A stretch of DNA of 64,000 nucleotides from Glutamicibacter halophytocola (GCF_001302565.1 NZ_CP012750.1:620001-684000), one strand, 5' to 3'. Positions 39,448 to 54,172 are shown, numbered from the stretch's first letter. A program made the numbers and translations. The notes: generated from the letters alone by a model not told the origin.

Positions 39448-39558
39448 ATGCCCAAACATGTTCCGTGAATAGTCATTGACCCGAATCCTGGCTTATAGGC
39501 AATAAATGGTGTCTGGCCCGGGCATGCCACCCGGACCAAACCACCTCAAAACCCAGAA

Positions 39559-40755
39559 TTAGCGGCTACGCCCACCCCAACCAGCCCGAGCATAAAGACC
39601 CTCCTCAGCAATAGAAGCAGTGCCATAAACCTCAGGACCAACCAGGTACGGAACAGGTTTCCTGGCCACCTCCCGCTCCTTCAACAAGAGCTCTGATTCC
39701 TTGATGATCAAAGGCAGCGCCGGACGTTCCAACGAATCCGCGTGCGTCCAGCAAAACCATTCACACGCACGCCGGCGATGCTCAATGGGCATGCCACGGT
39801 GGAGCCTAATCATCTCTCTGATCCCGGAATTAATCGCTCCTTCAATCATGTTCGTTGTCGTACTGACGCCAAGACCAATGAGCTCCGGCTTCAGATACGT
39901 GAACAGATGGCCACGCTTCAAAACAGAGTTCATTGCGTTATAAGCCTTGAGCAATCGCTCGTGGGTCGGCCAGGACTTCCGGGACTGACTGATGCCTCTG
40001 GGCCAGGGCCCAGCCCAGTCTTTGGCGTAGGTGCGCTCATCGAGCAGATACTGATACTTTGACTGCCATTCAGCTAAGGCAGCCGCCCAACAGGCGGCTT
40101 CGTCCTGGTCTTTGATCCTGGTCAATTGCAAGCTCAAATGCCGTAGTGACTTGCCTGCTTCCATTCGTGGCTTCAGGGTCAGGTACGTGCGTATGGTGCG
40201 TTGGATATGCACTAGGCATCGTTGGACTTCCACTCCGGGCCAGAGCATTTTCAGCGCTTTGAGCAGTCCTGAGCCACCGTCGGTGACAACGACTTTCGGT
40301 TGTGGGAAGTGTTTGAGCAGCGCAATCCAAGCAGCTGATTTTTCGTGGTCGCACCATTGCCAGCCGATGACTTTGCCGTTGGCGATAGCGATGAGAAGGC
40401 ACCAGCCTGGGCGCAGGTAGATCCCGTCGACCTGGATCTCGTCAAAGACTTCGCCGGTCTGGTTCAGGTACGGATACACGTCCCAGCACCACTGGGTTTG
40501 GTAGCGGAAGGTCCTGCCAGTGCCGCCAGCGTGGTCGGCTTGGGTTTGCTTGCTCAGCAGCCAGTTGACGAAGCCGATGAGGACGTTGCGTTGGGTCGTA
40601 TCTGGTCGTTGATGAGTGGTCGAGGCATTGCAGCTAATGCATCGCCATCGTTGCTTGCCGTTGCGTTTCCCGTTCTTCTTTTGGGGACTTTGGCAGATAC
40701 TACATAGGTGGGTGTTTTTTCTCTTAAGGGTCACACCTATGGGAACGAAATCCAT
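39559..40755 (-). CDS. IS1249-family transposase
   Basis: A 398-residue transposase. An N-terminal zinc ribbon (CSICQSPQKKNGKRNGKQRWRCISC) is followed by a DDE-type core: QVDGIYLRPGWCLLIAI, KVVVTDGGSGLLKAL with a second acidic group, RCLVHIQRT, and the C-terminal TNMIEGAINSGIREMIRLHRGM with the glutamate. This is the IS256-related IS1249 group common in Corynebacteriales and Micrococcales. The ATG at 40755 follows a large hairpin and has no ribosome site; a GTG 24 bases inside is an alternative start. Confidence 0.88.
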   Translation of the reverse strand: MDFVPIGVTLKRKNTHLCSICQSPQKKNGKRNGKQRWRCISCNASTTHQRPDTTQRNVLIGFVNWLLSKQTQADHAGGTGRTFRYQTQWCWDVYPYLNQTGEVFDEIQVDGIYLRPGWCLLIAIANGKVIGWQWCDHEKSAAWIALLKHFPQPKVVVTDGGSGLLKALKMLWPGVEVQRCLVHIQRTIRTYLTLKPRMEAGKSLRHLSLQLTRIKDQDEAACWAAALAEWQSKYQYLLDERTYAKDWAGPWPRGISQSRKSWPTHERLLKAYNAMNSVLKRGHLFTYLKPELIGLGVSTTTNMIEGAINSGIREMIRLHRGMPIEHRRRACEWFCWTHADSLERPALPLIIKESELLLKEREVARKPVPYLVGPEVYGTASIAEEGLYARAGWGGRSR

Positions 40756-40757
40756 GC

Positions 40758-40801
40758 AAAACTTGATTCTGCCCCGGAGTGCCGGGGCAGAATCAAGTTT
40801 T
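40758..40801. terminator. Perfect 20-bp hairpin at the transposase start
   Basis: AAAACTTGATTCTGCCCCGG and its complement flank AGTG. In the minus direction it ends in a U-tract just before the transposase start, as an insulator that would stop external transcription or hide the start codon in readthrough mRNA, as known for other IS elements. Confidence 0.75.
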
Positions 40802-40836
40802 CAGACACCACTTATTGCCTATAGGCCCGAATCCTG

Positions 40837-42222
40837 TTCTCGTGTGTTCAGTGCTGTACGCCTGTAGACATAATGGATCCCTAGCACGGAAACCTCGGTT
40901 GGCTGCATGGCAGCTAGCAAAGAGTATTGCGCCGTGGCGGGCGCGCTAATCGTAGAACTTATCCAACTTCTGCGAGGGGTGAGGAAATCTGGGATTTGCC
41001 GGCCCCAGGCACTCTTTGGGGTGTACAGCCGTGCCAACCATTTCTGTCTACATACCTGTGTGGCCAATCAGCGCTGGAAAGTATTTAGGGAATGCATTGC
41101 TAACCAGATAGGCGGATCCACCGCATGGAGCCTGAGCTGGTGCAGTGAGTCTTCACGGGAAGCCCGCTATTAGCGAGCCTCGAGCTCGTCGCAAGCCGAC
41201 GGAGACGACGTTTATAAGAAGCGCTAGTAGGAATCTTCGAATCTTACGAGCACAGTGGCGTTACAACATCCCAGGTGCGAACTCAGGTGGGCCACAAACT
41301 GTCGAACAGCATCCAGAGGTGTTTTGACTGCGATCTGTATACGTACGGGAAAGCTGGAACCGGGAACACCCAATTCTTACCTCCTTGCAAAACGCTATGT
41401 GCTCTACCTTGAGAAACGGAATGCCCTGGTCATCATTCACCGCAGAGTTTTCCATGCATCCAAATCCTGGAACGGCAGGATCTGCTGAACTGGTTTCGAG
41501 TGATAAACGCAGGCGTCTTTGCGGCTCTTATATGTTCACTTCGCGTAGCGCAGTTATCGAATGATGTTTCAGACGGTCCCGTCTACGTTTCTGGACAATG
41601 TGCTATGACCCAAATACGTGAATCGAGGAGAGACCAATTCCAGCGCGAAGTCTACGAGGACAAGATTGGCGGCAGATTAGGCTGTGCTGTTTCGGATAGC
41701 TGACAACGCCAAGTTGTGTGTGGAACACCCCGGACCAACTTCCTGCCTGAATTTGATCGTCCATATATGAGTGGGTGGGGAATGATCGATTGTCATCTTG
41801 ACATTGTTGCAAGTGCTTCCAGTACAGCGGTCAATCCGAGGTGACTGACAGCGACGCACTCCTTGGCCAGTCATGGGTAAGAGGGAGGTAGTTCAACTAC
41901 GCCTCGGTGAATGGCGGAGTCGCAGTCGACCGCGAATCTGGAAAACGAGAACAAGCGACAGCAGCAATGACTCGTTCCCACTCTTGTAGCAAGCCGAAGT
42001 CGATCAACTACGGAGAACCAAGCAAGGAGTTCGGAAGGCCCCCCGGGTGTAGCGGCTGTGGTTGTAGGTTCCTGTGTTGGCTGCCAAAGTACAGCAACGA
42101 ATTTTGCGGGTACCGGAACGCGCATGGGCGCCAGGGTTGTCACGACGGATGACCATCAAGCCTGCTTTTGGACTGGAAACTGCAGGTGTAACCACAGTCA
42201 CCTCTAAAAGCACCGATCCGAT
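40837..42222. other. Gene-free stretch before rrn
   Basis: About 1.4 kb with only short, unconvincing open frames, no recognised protein, no clear RNA gene. Codon bias of the neighbours is absent. It may be decayed DNA plus the rrn upstream activating region. Confidence 0.5.
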
Positions 42223-42251
42223 TTGTAACTGTCCGAAAACCTGTGTATAGT
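42223..42251 (+). promoter_or_regulatory. rrn promoter
   Basis: TTGTAA (42223-42228) and TATAGT (42246-42251) are spaced by 17 bases, about 340 bases before 16S. It is the best visible match upstream of the operon; another promoter may exist. Confidence 0.5.
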
Positions 42252-42413
42252 TTTTATCTGTCGCCGCAACGAGGTCAGCTTGAAGCTGATACCAAATCCG
42301 GTGACAATCACTCAGAAAAAGCTCAAGTAATTTTGAGCGAAATAAATATCTGAGAAATATAACGCTGGACGAAATCATGGCTCGAATTGACGGGTTGTGG
42401 AGAACCGGTAAGT

Positions 42414-42447
42414 GTTTGTTGTTTGAGAACTCAATAGTGTGCCAAGT
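42414..42447 (+). promoter_or_regulatory. rrn leader antitermination/processing element
   Basis: TTTGTTGTTTGAGAACTC followed by AATAGTGTGCCAAG is the conserved boxA-containing leader of actinobacterial rrn operons, bound by Nus factors for antitermination. Confidence 0.7.
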
Positions 42448-42597
42448 TTGTTGATACCGAATATTTTTATTTGGTGAATACATAACATTTGCTTGAGGCA
42501 TTGCACCCCCGTGTGATGTTCTTGAGTGTTTTTTATTCGCCAGGATTTTTTCATTGATTCTCCCTTATTTTCCGAGGGGTTTCGGTGGCTTTTTGTT

Positions 42598-47899
<5,302 letters not shown>

Positions 47900-48070
47900 C
47901 ACACAATAAAGCATTATTTGAACTAACAATTTTTCAATGCTGCTCGCGTTCACTATGCGGTTACGAGACAACAACCTCTGAAACCATAAAACTTTTGCAG
48001 GTGCAGGGCTTCGGTCCTGGCACTGGAAACACATATGACCAGGAATGGTTGGTTTGTGTGCTTCGTGATT

Positions 48071-48188
48071 GTTACGGCGGTCATAGCGTGGGGGAAACGC
48101 CCGGTCCCATACCGAACCCGGAAGCTAAGGCCCATTGCGCCGATGGTACTGCACTCGTGAGGGTGTGGGAGAGTAGGTCACCGCCGGA
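48071..48188 (+). rRNA. rrf: 5S ribosomal RNA (operon copy)
   Basis: GTTACGGCGGTCATAGCG through GGTCACCGCCGGAC with the loop C segment CCGAACCCGGAAG. It closes the rrn operon. Confidence 0.95.
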
Positions 48189-48212
48189 CTTAACTTGGAT
48201 AATATGTGGTTT

Positions 48213-48243
48213 GGGCCCTGACACAGTTTGTGTCAGGGCCCTT
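48213..48243 (+). terminator. rrn operon terminator
   Basis: GGGCCCTGACACA and TGTGTCAGGGCCC form a perfect 13-bp stem, followed by TTGCTTG. Confidence 0.9.
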
Positions 48244-48322
48244 GCTTGTTTAACCAGCAAAACAGGTTGGTGGGGGTTCGGGTGGGTGCCTGGCCCCCCT
48301 TTTTTTTCCTGTTTAAAGAGCG

Positions 48323-48958
48323 TTGGATGCTGACCGGGGACCGCGGCACCTTAGCGACATTGCCCGTGCCAGCAACCTGCCCACCAGCACCACATCGCGG
48401 ATGCCGCGCGTTCTTGAGCACTGGGGCTACGTCTCCCGGGCCAGTGATGGGCAATATTCCCTCGGGCAGCATTTCGTCCAGTCCCGGGTAGTCAATGACC
48501 AGACCAGCGTCGAGGACCTGATCGACGCTTCCGGGCCGATTATGGGCCTGTTGACGGAGCAGACCTCGGAGTCCAGCTACCTGGCAGTGCCCAGCCCGGC
48601 CAACACCTGCACCTTCCTGCGCGAGGTGCAAAGCTCGCTGCCCGTCCGGTATGTCGGATTCGACGGCTGGGAAGGGCGAACGGTTCCCATGGGCGGATCG
48701 GTGACCGGAGAAGTCCTGGAGGGGCGGGTCCCGGATCCGGGCTATGTGGTGATGGTGGCCGTCGAGGACCCCGACGCTACAGTGATCGGCGCCCCCGTGC
48801 GCAATGCGCAGGGCAGGATCGTCGCGGCCCTGAGCATTGCAGGACCGAGCTTCCGGATGGGCGAGCAAGCGGTAGCGGCCCACGGTGCCGCGGTGTGCTC
48901 AGCGGCCGATGAGCTTTCTGCGCAACTGGATTCGCGCCTCCAGCCAGGCGCCCTCTAG
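48323..48958 (+). CDS. IclR-type transcription regulator, 5'-truncated
   Basis: A 211-residue protein (about 250 expected). Winged helix HLSDIARASNLPTSTTSR...LEHWGYVSRASDGQYSLG and a shortened effector domain (TVPMGGSVTGEVLEGRVPDPGYVVMVAVEDPDATVIGAPVRNAQGRIVAALSIAGPS) are clear. A TAA stop at 48314 lies nine bases before the TTG start, and the missing first helix suggests loss of the true 5' end. It is between two 5S genes, an odd place. Might be a pseudogene or use TTG 48323. Confidence 0.6.
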   Translation: MDADRGPRHLSDIARASNLPTSTTSRMPRVLEHWGYVSRASDGQYSLGQHFVQSRVVNDQTSVEDLIDASGPIMGLLTEQTSESSYLAVPSPANTCTFLREVQSSLPVRYVGFDGWEGRTVPMGGSVTGEVLEGRVPDPGYVVMVAVEDPDATVIGAPVRNAQGRIVAALSIAGPSFRMGEQAVAAHGAAVCSAADELSAQLDSRLQPGAL

Positions 48959-49088
48959 CCCGGGCAAAGCCGTCGGGCACCGTGGATGCCGGGGGAACCG
49001 CCAGCTTGCCGAAAGCGTGAGGCCGCTCCACGGGTGGTGAACATGCGCCGGCGTGTGCCGAAGGACACCTTATTGACCTGCCTCTGGA

Positions 49089-49118
49089 TTGGCACCCTGT
49101 CAGCAGGCCTGATATAGT
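49089..49118 (+). promoter_or_regulatory. Promoter for the separate 5S gene
   Basis: TTGGCA (49089-49094), 18 bases, TATAGT (49113-49118), 64 bases before the second 5S. Its presence indicates independent expression. Confidence 0.5.
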
Positions 49119-49181
49119 TATGGAGTTGTCGCAATCGCGGATGACACCGTAGTTTTCCCATGGCTAGCCATGAGGTATAGA

Positions 49182-49299
49182 GTTACGGCGATCATAGCGT
49201 GGGGGAAACGCCCGGTCCCATACCGAACCCGGAAGCTAAGACCCACAGCGCCGATGGTACTGCACTCGGGAGGGTGTGGGAGAGTAGGTCATCGCCGGG
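49182..49299 (+). rRNA. rrf: 5S ribosomal RNA (separate copy)
   Basis: A second full 5S, close to the operon copy with a few changes. GGCGATC and GTCATCGCC replace GGCGGTC and GTCACCGCC, a paired change that keeps the stem, so it is probably functional. It is about 1 kb downstream of the operon copy. Confidence 0.93.
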
Positions 49300-49310
49300 C
49301 ATAATTTGCC

Positions 49311-49340
49311 GAAGGCCCCGAACGAAAGTTCGGGGCCTTC
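49311..49340 (+). terminator. Terminator after second 5S
   Basis: GAAGGCCCCGAAC and GTTCGGGGCCTTC pair around GAAA. Confidence 0.85.
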
Positions 49341-49365
49341 GATGTTTAACCGGCGCGTTAATGCG

Positions 49366-49410
49366 AAAAAGCCGAGGGCCAGAAAAGACAGCTTTTCCGG
49401 CCCTCGGCTT
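49366..49410 (-). terminator. Terminator of the sugar ATPase gene
   Basis: GCCGAGGGCC and GGCCCTCGGC pair, extended by GAAAAG/CTTTTC, and a U-tract follows in the minus direction. Confidence 0.8.
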
Positions 49411-49418
49411 CGCGCGGT

Positions 49419-50486
49419 TTAGGCTTCGCTGAGACGCAGGCCGCTCTCTGTATCAAACAGATGCATGTGCTGCGGGCGAGGCGCAATGTTCAGCTTCTGG
49501 CCTCGTGCAGGTGGCGTGCGGCCATCAACGCGAACCACAACCACCTGGGTTTCGCCAGCAAGCTCAGCAGAACCGTAGATGTAGGCGTCTGCGCCGAGTT
49601 CTTCGACCACGTCAACGATGATCTCTACGCCCTCGCCGGCACCCACGATCTCGATGTCTTCCGGGCGGAAGCCCAGCGTGGTTCCACCCTGGGCGCCCGG
49701 AGCCTGGATCAGGGTAGAGCCGAAGGCCACTTGCTCGTTAGCAGATTCCAGCTTGACCAGGTTCATGGCCGGGGAGCCGATGAAGCCGGCAACGAAGACG
49801 TTACGCGGACGGTCATAGAGCTCGCGAGGAGTACCGACCTGCTGCAGTTCGCCATCCTTGAGCACTGCAACGCGATCGCCCATGGTCAATGCCTCAACCT
49901 GGTCGTGAGTCACGTATACGGTGGTGACACCAAGACGGCGAGTCAACGAAGCGATCTGGGTACGAGTCTGCACACGCAGCTTTGCGTCCAAGTTGGACAG
50001 CGGCTCATCCATCAAGAAGACCTGGGGCGAACGGACAATTGCGCGGCCCATGGCCACACGCTGGCGCTGACCGCCGGAGAGAGCCTTCGGCTTGCGGTTC
50101 AGGTACTGCTCCAGGTCGAGCAGCTTGGCTGCTTCCAGAACGCGGCGGTTGCGCTCTTCCTTGTCTACGCCTGCAATCTTCAACGCGAAGCCCATGTTCT
50201 CGGCAACGGTCATATGAGGGTACAGCGCGTAGTTCTGGAAAACCATTGCGATGTCGCGGTCCTTTGGCGGGACGTTGGTCACGTCCTTGTCGCCAATGAG
50301 GATGCGACCGGAATCGACCTCTTCCAAGCCTGCGAGCATGCGCAAGGTGGTGGACTTGCCACAACCCGACGGGCCCACGAGCACGAGGAATTCTCCGTCT
50401 TGGATTTCCAGGTCGATTGCATCCACGGAGGGCACGAGAGCGCCTGGGTAGATACGGGTGGCCTTATCAAAGGTCACAGTTGCCAT
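49419..50486 (-). CDS. ugpC: UgpC/MsmK-type sugar ABC transporter ATPase
   Basis: A 355-residue ATPase. Walker A GPSGCGKST is at 38-46, signature LSGGQ at 136-140, Walker B VFLMDEP at about 156-162, then the switch His in THDQVEAL. The C-terminal 110 residues are the regulatory OB-type domain. In actinobacteria such single ATPases serve several sugar importers. No permease is near. The gene lies next to otsB but the gap of 65 bases and a long 5' stretch suggest it is separate. It provides energy for uptake at the membrane. Confidence 0.85.
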   Translation of the reverse strand: MATVTFDKATRIYPGALVPSVDAIDLEIQDGEFLVLVGPSGCGKSTTLRMLAGLEEVDSGRILIGDKDVTNVPPKDRDIAMVFQNYALYPHMTVAENMGFALKIAGVDKEERNRRVLEAAKLLDLEQYLNRKPKALSGGQRQRVAMGRAIVRSPQVFLMDEPLSNLDAKLRVQTRTQIASLTRRLGVTTVYVTHDQVEALTMGDRVAVLKDGELQQVGTPRELYDRPRNVFVAGFIGSPAMNLVKLESANEQVAFGSTLIQAPGAQGGTTLGFRPEDIEIVGAGEGVEIIVDVVEELGADAYIYGSAELAGETQVVVVRVDGRTPPARGQKLNIAPRPQHMHLFDTESGLRLSEA

Positions 50487-50551
50487 GATGACAATCCTTT
50501 CACGGGCAGGTACGTGCCCGACGATCCATAGTGAAAGTGAAATAGGACACT

Positions 50552-51331
50552 TTAGTCTCGCATGGAAACCAGAATTTGCAAAAGCTCTGGCAACTGCTGC
50601 GGAGAAGCTATATGATGCGTGGCCAGAGTCGGCCCGGAACCTACTTTTATCCCAAGATCATTGGGCTCCAGTACCTTGAATCCGTTTTCATCGGTGACGT
50701 CATCACCGATGAAAAGCACCGCATCAACCTGTAACAAATCTTTAAGCCACGTTAAGCTCTCGCCCTTGTCTCCTTGATGCACCGAGGCTTCAAGGACCGC
50801 CTTGCCCTCGAGGAGCTTGACTCGGCCCATGGCGTTCAAAGCGGCCTTGGCCTCGCTGAGCGCGGCGTCGGCGGCAGCTGTTGTTGCGCGGCGTACATGC
50901 AGCACGGTCGCCGAAGGCTTGTATTCCAAGCTGACATCCTCGTAGGAATCGGCCACGGCCGCGAGTTCCTTGGTGATGCGAGCCAGCAGATCCTGCTGTT
51001 CGCTGCTCAGCGGCTTTTCGATCCATTGCCCTTTGAAGGGCTCTGGCAGCAGGCGCTCAGCACCGTGCGAGCCAATGCAGATTTCCGGCAGGGGCTCGGG
51101 ATAAACCTGCGCCAGGGAAGCTAAATTGCGGCCGGAAACCAAAGCGGCAAAAACGCCAGGCAGCTGCCTGAGCCTTTCAAAAACCTCGGCAGACTCCGGA
51201 AGAGGCCGGGCGTCCTCGGGGCGGTCGACGATTGGCGACATTGTCCCGTCAAAGTCCAAGGCCACAAGAATATTCTGATGAGCTGCAAACCTGCTCAGCG
51301 CGGCGTGCAGTTCTGGGTCGAGGTCAGACAC
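50552..51331 (-). CDS. otsB: Trehalose-6-phosphate phosphatase
   Basis: A 259-residue HAD-family phosphatase. ALDFDGTMSPIVDRPEDARPLP holds the catalytic D-x-D, and VLFIGDDVTDENGF the last acidic motif. It removes phosphate from trehalose-6-phosphate, giving trehalose. GTG 51331 is preferred because it lies just past otsA; an ATG at 51418 would overlap otsA by 47 bases. It forms an operon with otsA. Confidence 0.88.
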   Translation of the reverse strand: MSDLDPELHAALSRFAAHQNILVALDFDGTMSPIVDRPEDARPLPESAEVFERLRQLPGVFAALVSGRNLASLAQVYPEPLPEICIGSHGAERLLPEPFKGQWIEKPLSSEQQDLLARITKELAAVADSYEDVSLEYKPSATVLHVRRATTAAADAALSEAKAALNAMGRVKLLEGKAVLEASVHQGDKGESLTWLKDLLQVDAVLFIGDDVTDENGFKVLEPNDLGIKVGSGPTLATHHIASPQQLPELLQILVSMRD

Positions 51332-51371
51332 GTTTGTATCCCATCGAGAGTGTGCGGATGCTGGTGCCGGG

Positions 51372-52835
51372 CTAGCGGACGATGGCATCTGTCGAGGAAG
51401 CGGAGCTGATTTCAGCAAGTTCCGCGAGGAAAACCTCTGACCAGCGGGCCACGGTATTCACCTTCAGGTGCCGATTCATCCGTCGCATGCGCTTCTCTTG
51501 CTCAGCCTCGTTCATATTGACGGCCTGGATGATCTTGTCCTTCATGCCGTCGATATCGTGCGGGTTCACCAGCACGGCTTGGGTCAGCTGGTCAGCGGCG
51601 CCCGTGTATTCGGAAAGCACCAGCACGCCACGGCCATCCTGATGGGCTGCGACAAATTCCTTGGCGACCAGGTTCATGCCATCACGCAGCGCGGTCACCA
51701 GCAAAACATCGGCTGCCAGGTAGAGGGAAATCATCTCGCGCAGCGGATAGGACTGGTGCAGATAGCGCAAGGTGGTGTGGCTCAGGGTGTCGTGCTGTCC
51801 GGTAATTTGCCCCACCATCAGTTCGACCTGGTCGCGCAGCTCCATGTAGGTGTCGACGTTTTCGCGGCTCGGGCTGGCCACCTGGATCAGGCACACATCA
51901 CCGGCGCGCAGTTGCTCGTCCGCAAGCAACTCGCCGTAGGCCTTGAGTCGGTGGCGAATGCCCTTGGTGTAGTCGAGGCGATCCACACCGAGAATCACGG
52001 TTTTTGGATTGCCCAGCTCATTGCGAATCTGCGCGGCGCGGGCAATGATCTGCGGGTCGCGGGAAAGCTTTGCGATCTGCTCGGTGTCAATGGAGATCGG
52101 GTGGGCCTTGGCCCGGCAGAGATTCTGCATTTGATTGTCAGCAGGGGGAGTGGCGACGTCGCCCTTGGTGGAGTAGTCGGTAAAGCGGCGCAGGCAGCGC
52201 AGGAAGTTGGAGGCATCGGCTTCGCGCTGGAAACCAACAAGATCGGCGCCGGCCAGGCCTTGCAGGATCTGGGTACGCCACGGCAGCTGCGAGAAGAGGC
52301 TGGCTGCCGGGAACGGGATGTGGAGGAAAAAGCCGATCTTCAGATCCGGCCGCGCCAAGCGGATCATCTGCGGCACAAGCTGCAGCTGGTAGTCATGGAC
52401 CCATACGGTGGCATTCGGGGCGGCAATTTTCAGCACCGCGTCGGCAAAGCGCTGATTGATCTTCTTGTAGCGGTCCCACCATGTGCGGTGGTACTCCGGA
52501 GGCACGATTACATCGTGGTAGAGCGGCCACAAGGTGGAGTTCGAGAATCCTTCGTAGTACAGCTCCAGATCGTCTTCGCTCAGCGGAACCGGGACCAGAT
52601 GGATGTCGTCCTTGTCGAAGCTCTCCAATTCTTCGTCAACACCACCATGCCATCCAACCCAAGCACCGTCCGAAGCTGCCATGATCGGCGCCAGAGCAGT
52701 CACCAGGCCGCCGGGAGAACGCCGGAAGCCTTGTGTCCCGTCGGGATTCGTGATCCGGTCAACGGGCAGCCTGTTGGCTACGACTACCAAATCGTAGGAT
52801 TGCTCGGTATTTTGGCTTGGTGCTGGGGTACCCAC
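51372..52835 (-). CDS. otsA: Trehalose-6-phosphate synthase
   Basis: A 487-residue GT20 enzyme with the family order VVVANRLPVDR, GWHGGVDEE-like, PLYHDVIVPPEYHR, VWVHDYQLQLVPQM, and later IGFFLHIPFPAASLF. It joins glucose from UDP-glucose to glucose-6-phosphate. It forms the OtsAB pathway with otsB for osmoprotection. Confidence 0.93.
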   Translation of the reverse strand: MGTPAPSQNTEQSYDLVVVANRLPVDRITNPDGTQGFRRSPGGLVTALAPIMAASDGAWVGWHGGVDEELESFDKDDIHLVPVPLSEDDLELYYEGFSNSTLWPLYHDVIVPPEYHRTWWDRYKKINQRFADAVLKIAAPNATVWVHDYQLQLVPQMIRLARPDLKIGFFLHIPFPAASLFSQLPWRTQILQGLAGADLVGFQREADASNFLRCLRRFTDYSTKGDVATPPADNQMQNLCRAKAHPISIDTEQIAKLSRDPQIIARAAQIRNELGNPKTVILGVDRLDYTKGIRHRLKAYGELLADEQLRAGDVCLIQVASPSRENVDTYMELRDQVELMVGQITGQHDTLSHTTLRYLHQSYPLREMISLYLAADVLLVTALRDGMNLVAKEFVAAHQDGRGVLVLSEYTGAADQLTQAVLVNPHDIDGMKDKIIQAVNMNEAEQEKRMRRMNRHLKVNTVARWSEVFLAELAEISSASSTDAIVR

Positions 52836-53237
52836 TTAAACCTCCTGGTTTGATCAAACTGTGCACCGGCGGGGTGCGGATTCGTCGGTTCTGAGTGAAT
52901 GACTTTGTATTCGATTTTTTCTGCTGCGCTTTGCGGAAGGCCTTGGTGAAAAGCCACTCCTATTAAAATCATACTGAATTTTTTCTCTTGCCATGTGAGG
53001 TGAGGCACGCTAAGCGGTGCGTCACAGCGGGCCCTGCCCTGAATCGGATGCCTTGCGCCCATGACTTGGTTGAATGCTCAAGTACAGGCTCGGGTCGCGC
53101 TTTGGGCGCTGTATGCACAAGATATGCGTGTCCTGTGAAGGGTGGGCAATCTGGGGTTTTCAGGGATATTTGCGCAAAGAGTTGGCTAAGCTTGACCCAG
53201 ATGACTGTTCGCTGCTGACTGAGGAACCACCAAATTT
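52836..53237. other. Divergent intergenic region, otsA / DsbA-like
   Basis: About 400 bases holding the otsA and DsbA-like promoters; no sure promoter pair and no gene are visible. A GAGGA lies about ten bases before ATG 53238. Confidence 0.45.
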
Positions 53238-54104
53238 ATGTCTACGAATAATCCGCGCCCAACTAAGGCGCAGCGCAACGCGAGCGCTCGCGAAAAGGCT
53301 GCCCAGCTACGAGCCAGCCAAGAAGCCGCTCAAAAACGCAAGTCACTTTTCGTGAAGCTTGGCGTTCTTGTCGCCGTCATTATTGTTATCGCACTGGTAG
53401 TTACGCTGATCGTCCGAAACAACAATGCGAAGATTGAAGACAGCGGTGCCACTCCTCAGGGCGCGACGGCTGCCGGCGGCATCGTGGTAACTTCCGCTGA
53501 CTCGGTTGCTGAGAAAACTACCGACCAGGTAGACGTTACGAAGCTGACCGCTCCCGAAGAGCCGCTGGCTGCTCCTGAACCGCGTGACCTGATTGTCGCC
53601 AAGAAGGGCGAGCCAATCAATATCACCATGTACGTGGATGCCAATTGCGTGCACTGCGCCGACTTCGAAGCCACTTACGGCGACCAGATCGAAAAATGGC
53701 TGGCCAATGGCGACGTTAACGTCGAGTACCGCAACGTTGGATACCTCGATGGCGGTTCGCCAACCAACTTCTCCTCGCGTGGCGCCAACGCTCTTGCTTG
53801 CGTCGCCGATGAGAGCCCAGCTGCCTACATGAAGTTCGTGAAGGCACTGTGGGGCCACTACCCAGAGGGCGAAATGAAGAACGCTGAACTGGCCCAGATG
53901 GCAGTGGACAATGGAGCCAGCGAATCGGTCAGCGACTGCATCGAGGGCGACAAGTTCCGCCCATTCGTCCAGTATGCGACCACCGCAGGCCAGTACGATG
54001 GCGTGAAGGGAACCCCTTCGATCTTCATCCAGGGCAAGGAACTCGCTTTGGGCACCGATGACTTCCCGACCAAGGTTGAAGAAGCGATCAAGGCCAATAA
54101 GTAA
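53238..54104 (+). CDS. Membrane-anchored DsbA/thioredoxin-like protein
   Basis: A 288-residue protein. A basic N-terminal region, one membrane helix (37-59), a linker and then a thioredoxin-fold domain from about 115: active site C-V-H-C at 137-140 and cis-Pro in GTPSIFI. Such proteins in actinobacteria face outward and make disulfide bonds. ATG 53238 chosen with GAGGA upstream. Confidence 0.8.
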   Translation: MSTNNPRPTKAQRNASAREKAAQLRASQEAAQKRKSLFVKLGVLVAVIIVIALVVTLIVRNNNAKIEDSGATPQGATAAGGIVVTSADSVAEKTTDQVDVTKLTAPEEPLAAPEPRDLIVAKKGEPINITMYVDANCVHCADFEATYGDQIEKWLANGDVNVEYRNVGYLDGGSPTNFSSRGANALACVADESPAAYMKFVKALWGHYPEGEMKNAELAQMAVDNGASESVSDCIEGDKFRPFVQYATTAGQYDGVKGTPSIFIQGKELALGTDDFPTKVEEAIKANK

Positions 54105-54172
54105 GTCCAAAGCCAGGCTCTAGACAACCAGGCGCGATCCGGTAAAATTTCTTATTGATCTCGCACCAATAC

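Larger units (their letters stand above)
39491..40826 (-). mobile_element. IS1249-like insertion sequence
   Basis: A 1336-bp element. Its left end reads GCTTATAGGCAATAAATGG (+) and its right end, read inward on -, GCCTATAGGCAATAAGTGG: imperfect inverted repeats of about 25 bp with two mismatches. CCGAATCCTG flanks both sides as a 10-bp direct repeat (39481-39490 and 40827-40836), so the insertion is intact and fairly recent. It sits downstream of the tRNA-Glu terminator. Confidence 0.85.

Noticed and set aside
40907..41490. Short frames between IS and rrn
   Set aside because: Cysteine- and tryptophan-rich random-looking products, no ribosome sites, no family.
49461..50531. 356-residue + reading frame antisense to ugpC
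   Set aside because: Shadow of a clear ATPase gene; high-GC codon bias keeps the opposite strand open.
51468..52853. 461-residue + reading frame antisense to otsA
   Set aside because: Shadow of otsA; no protein pattern.
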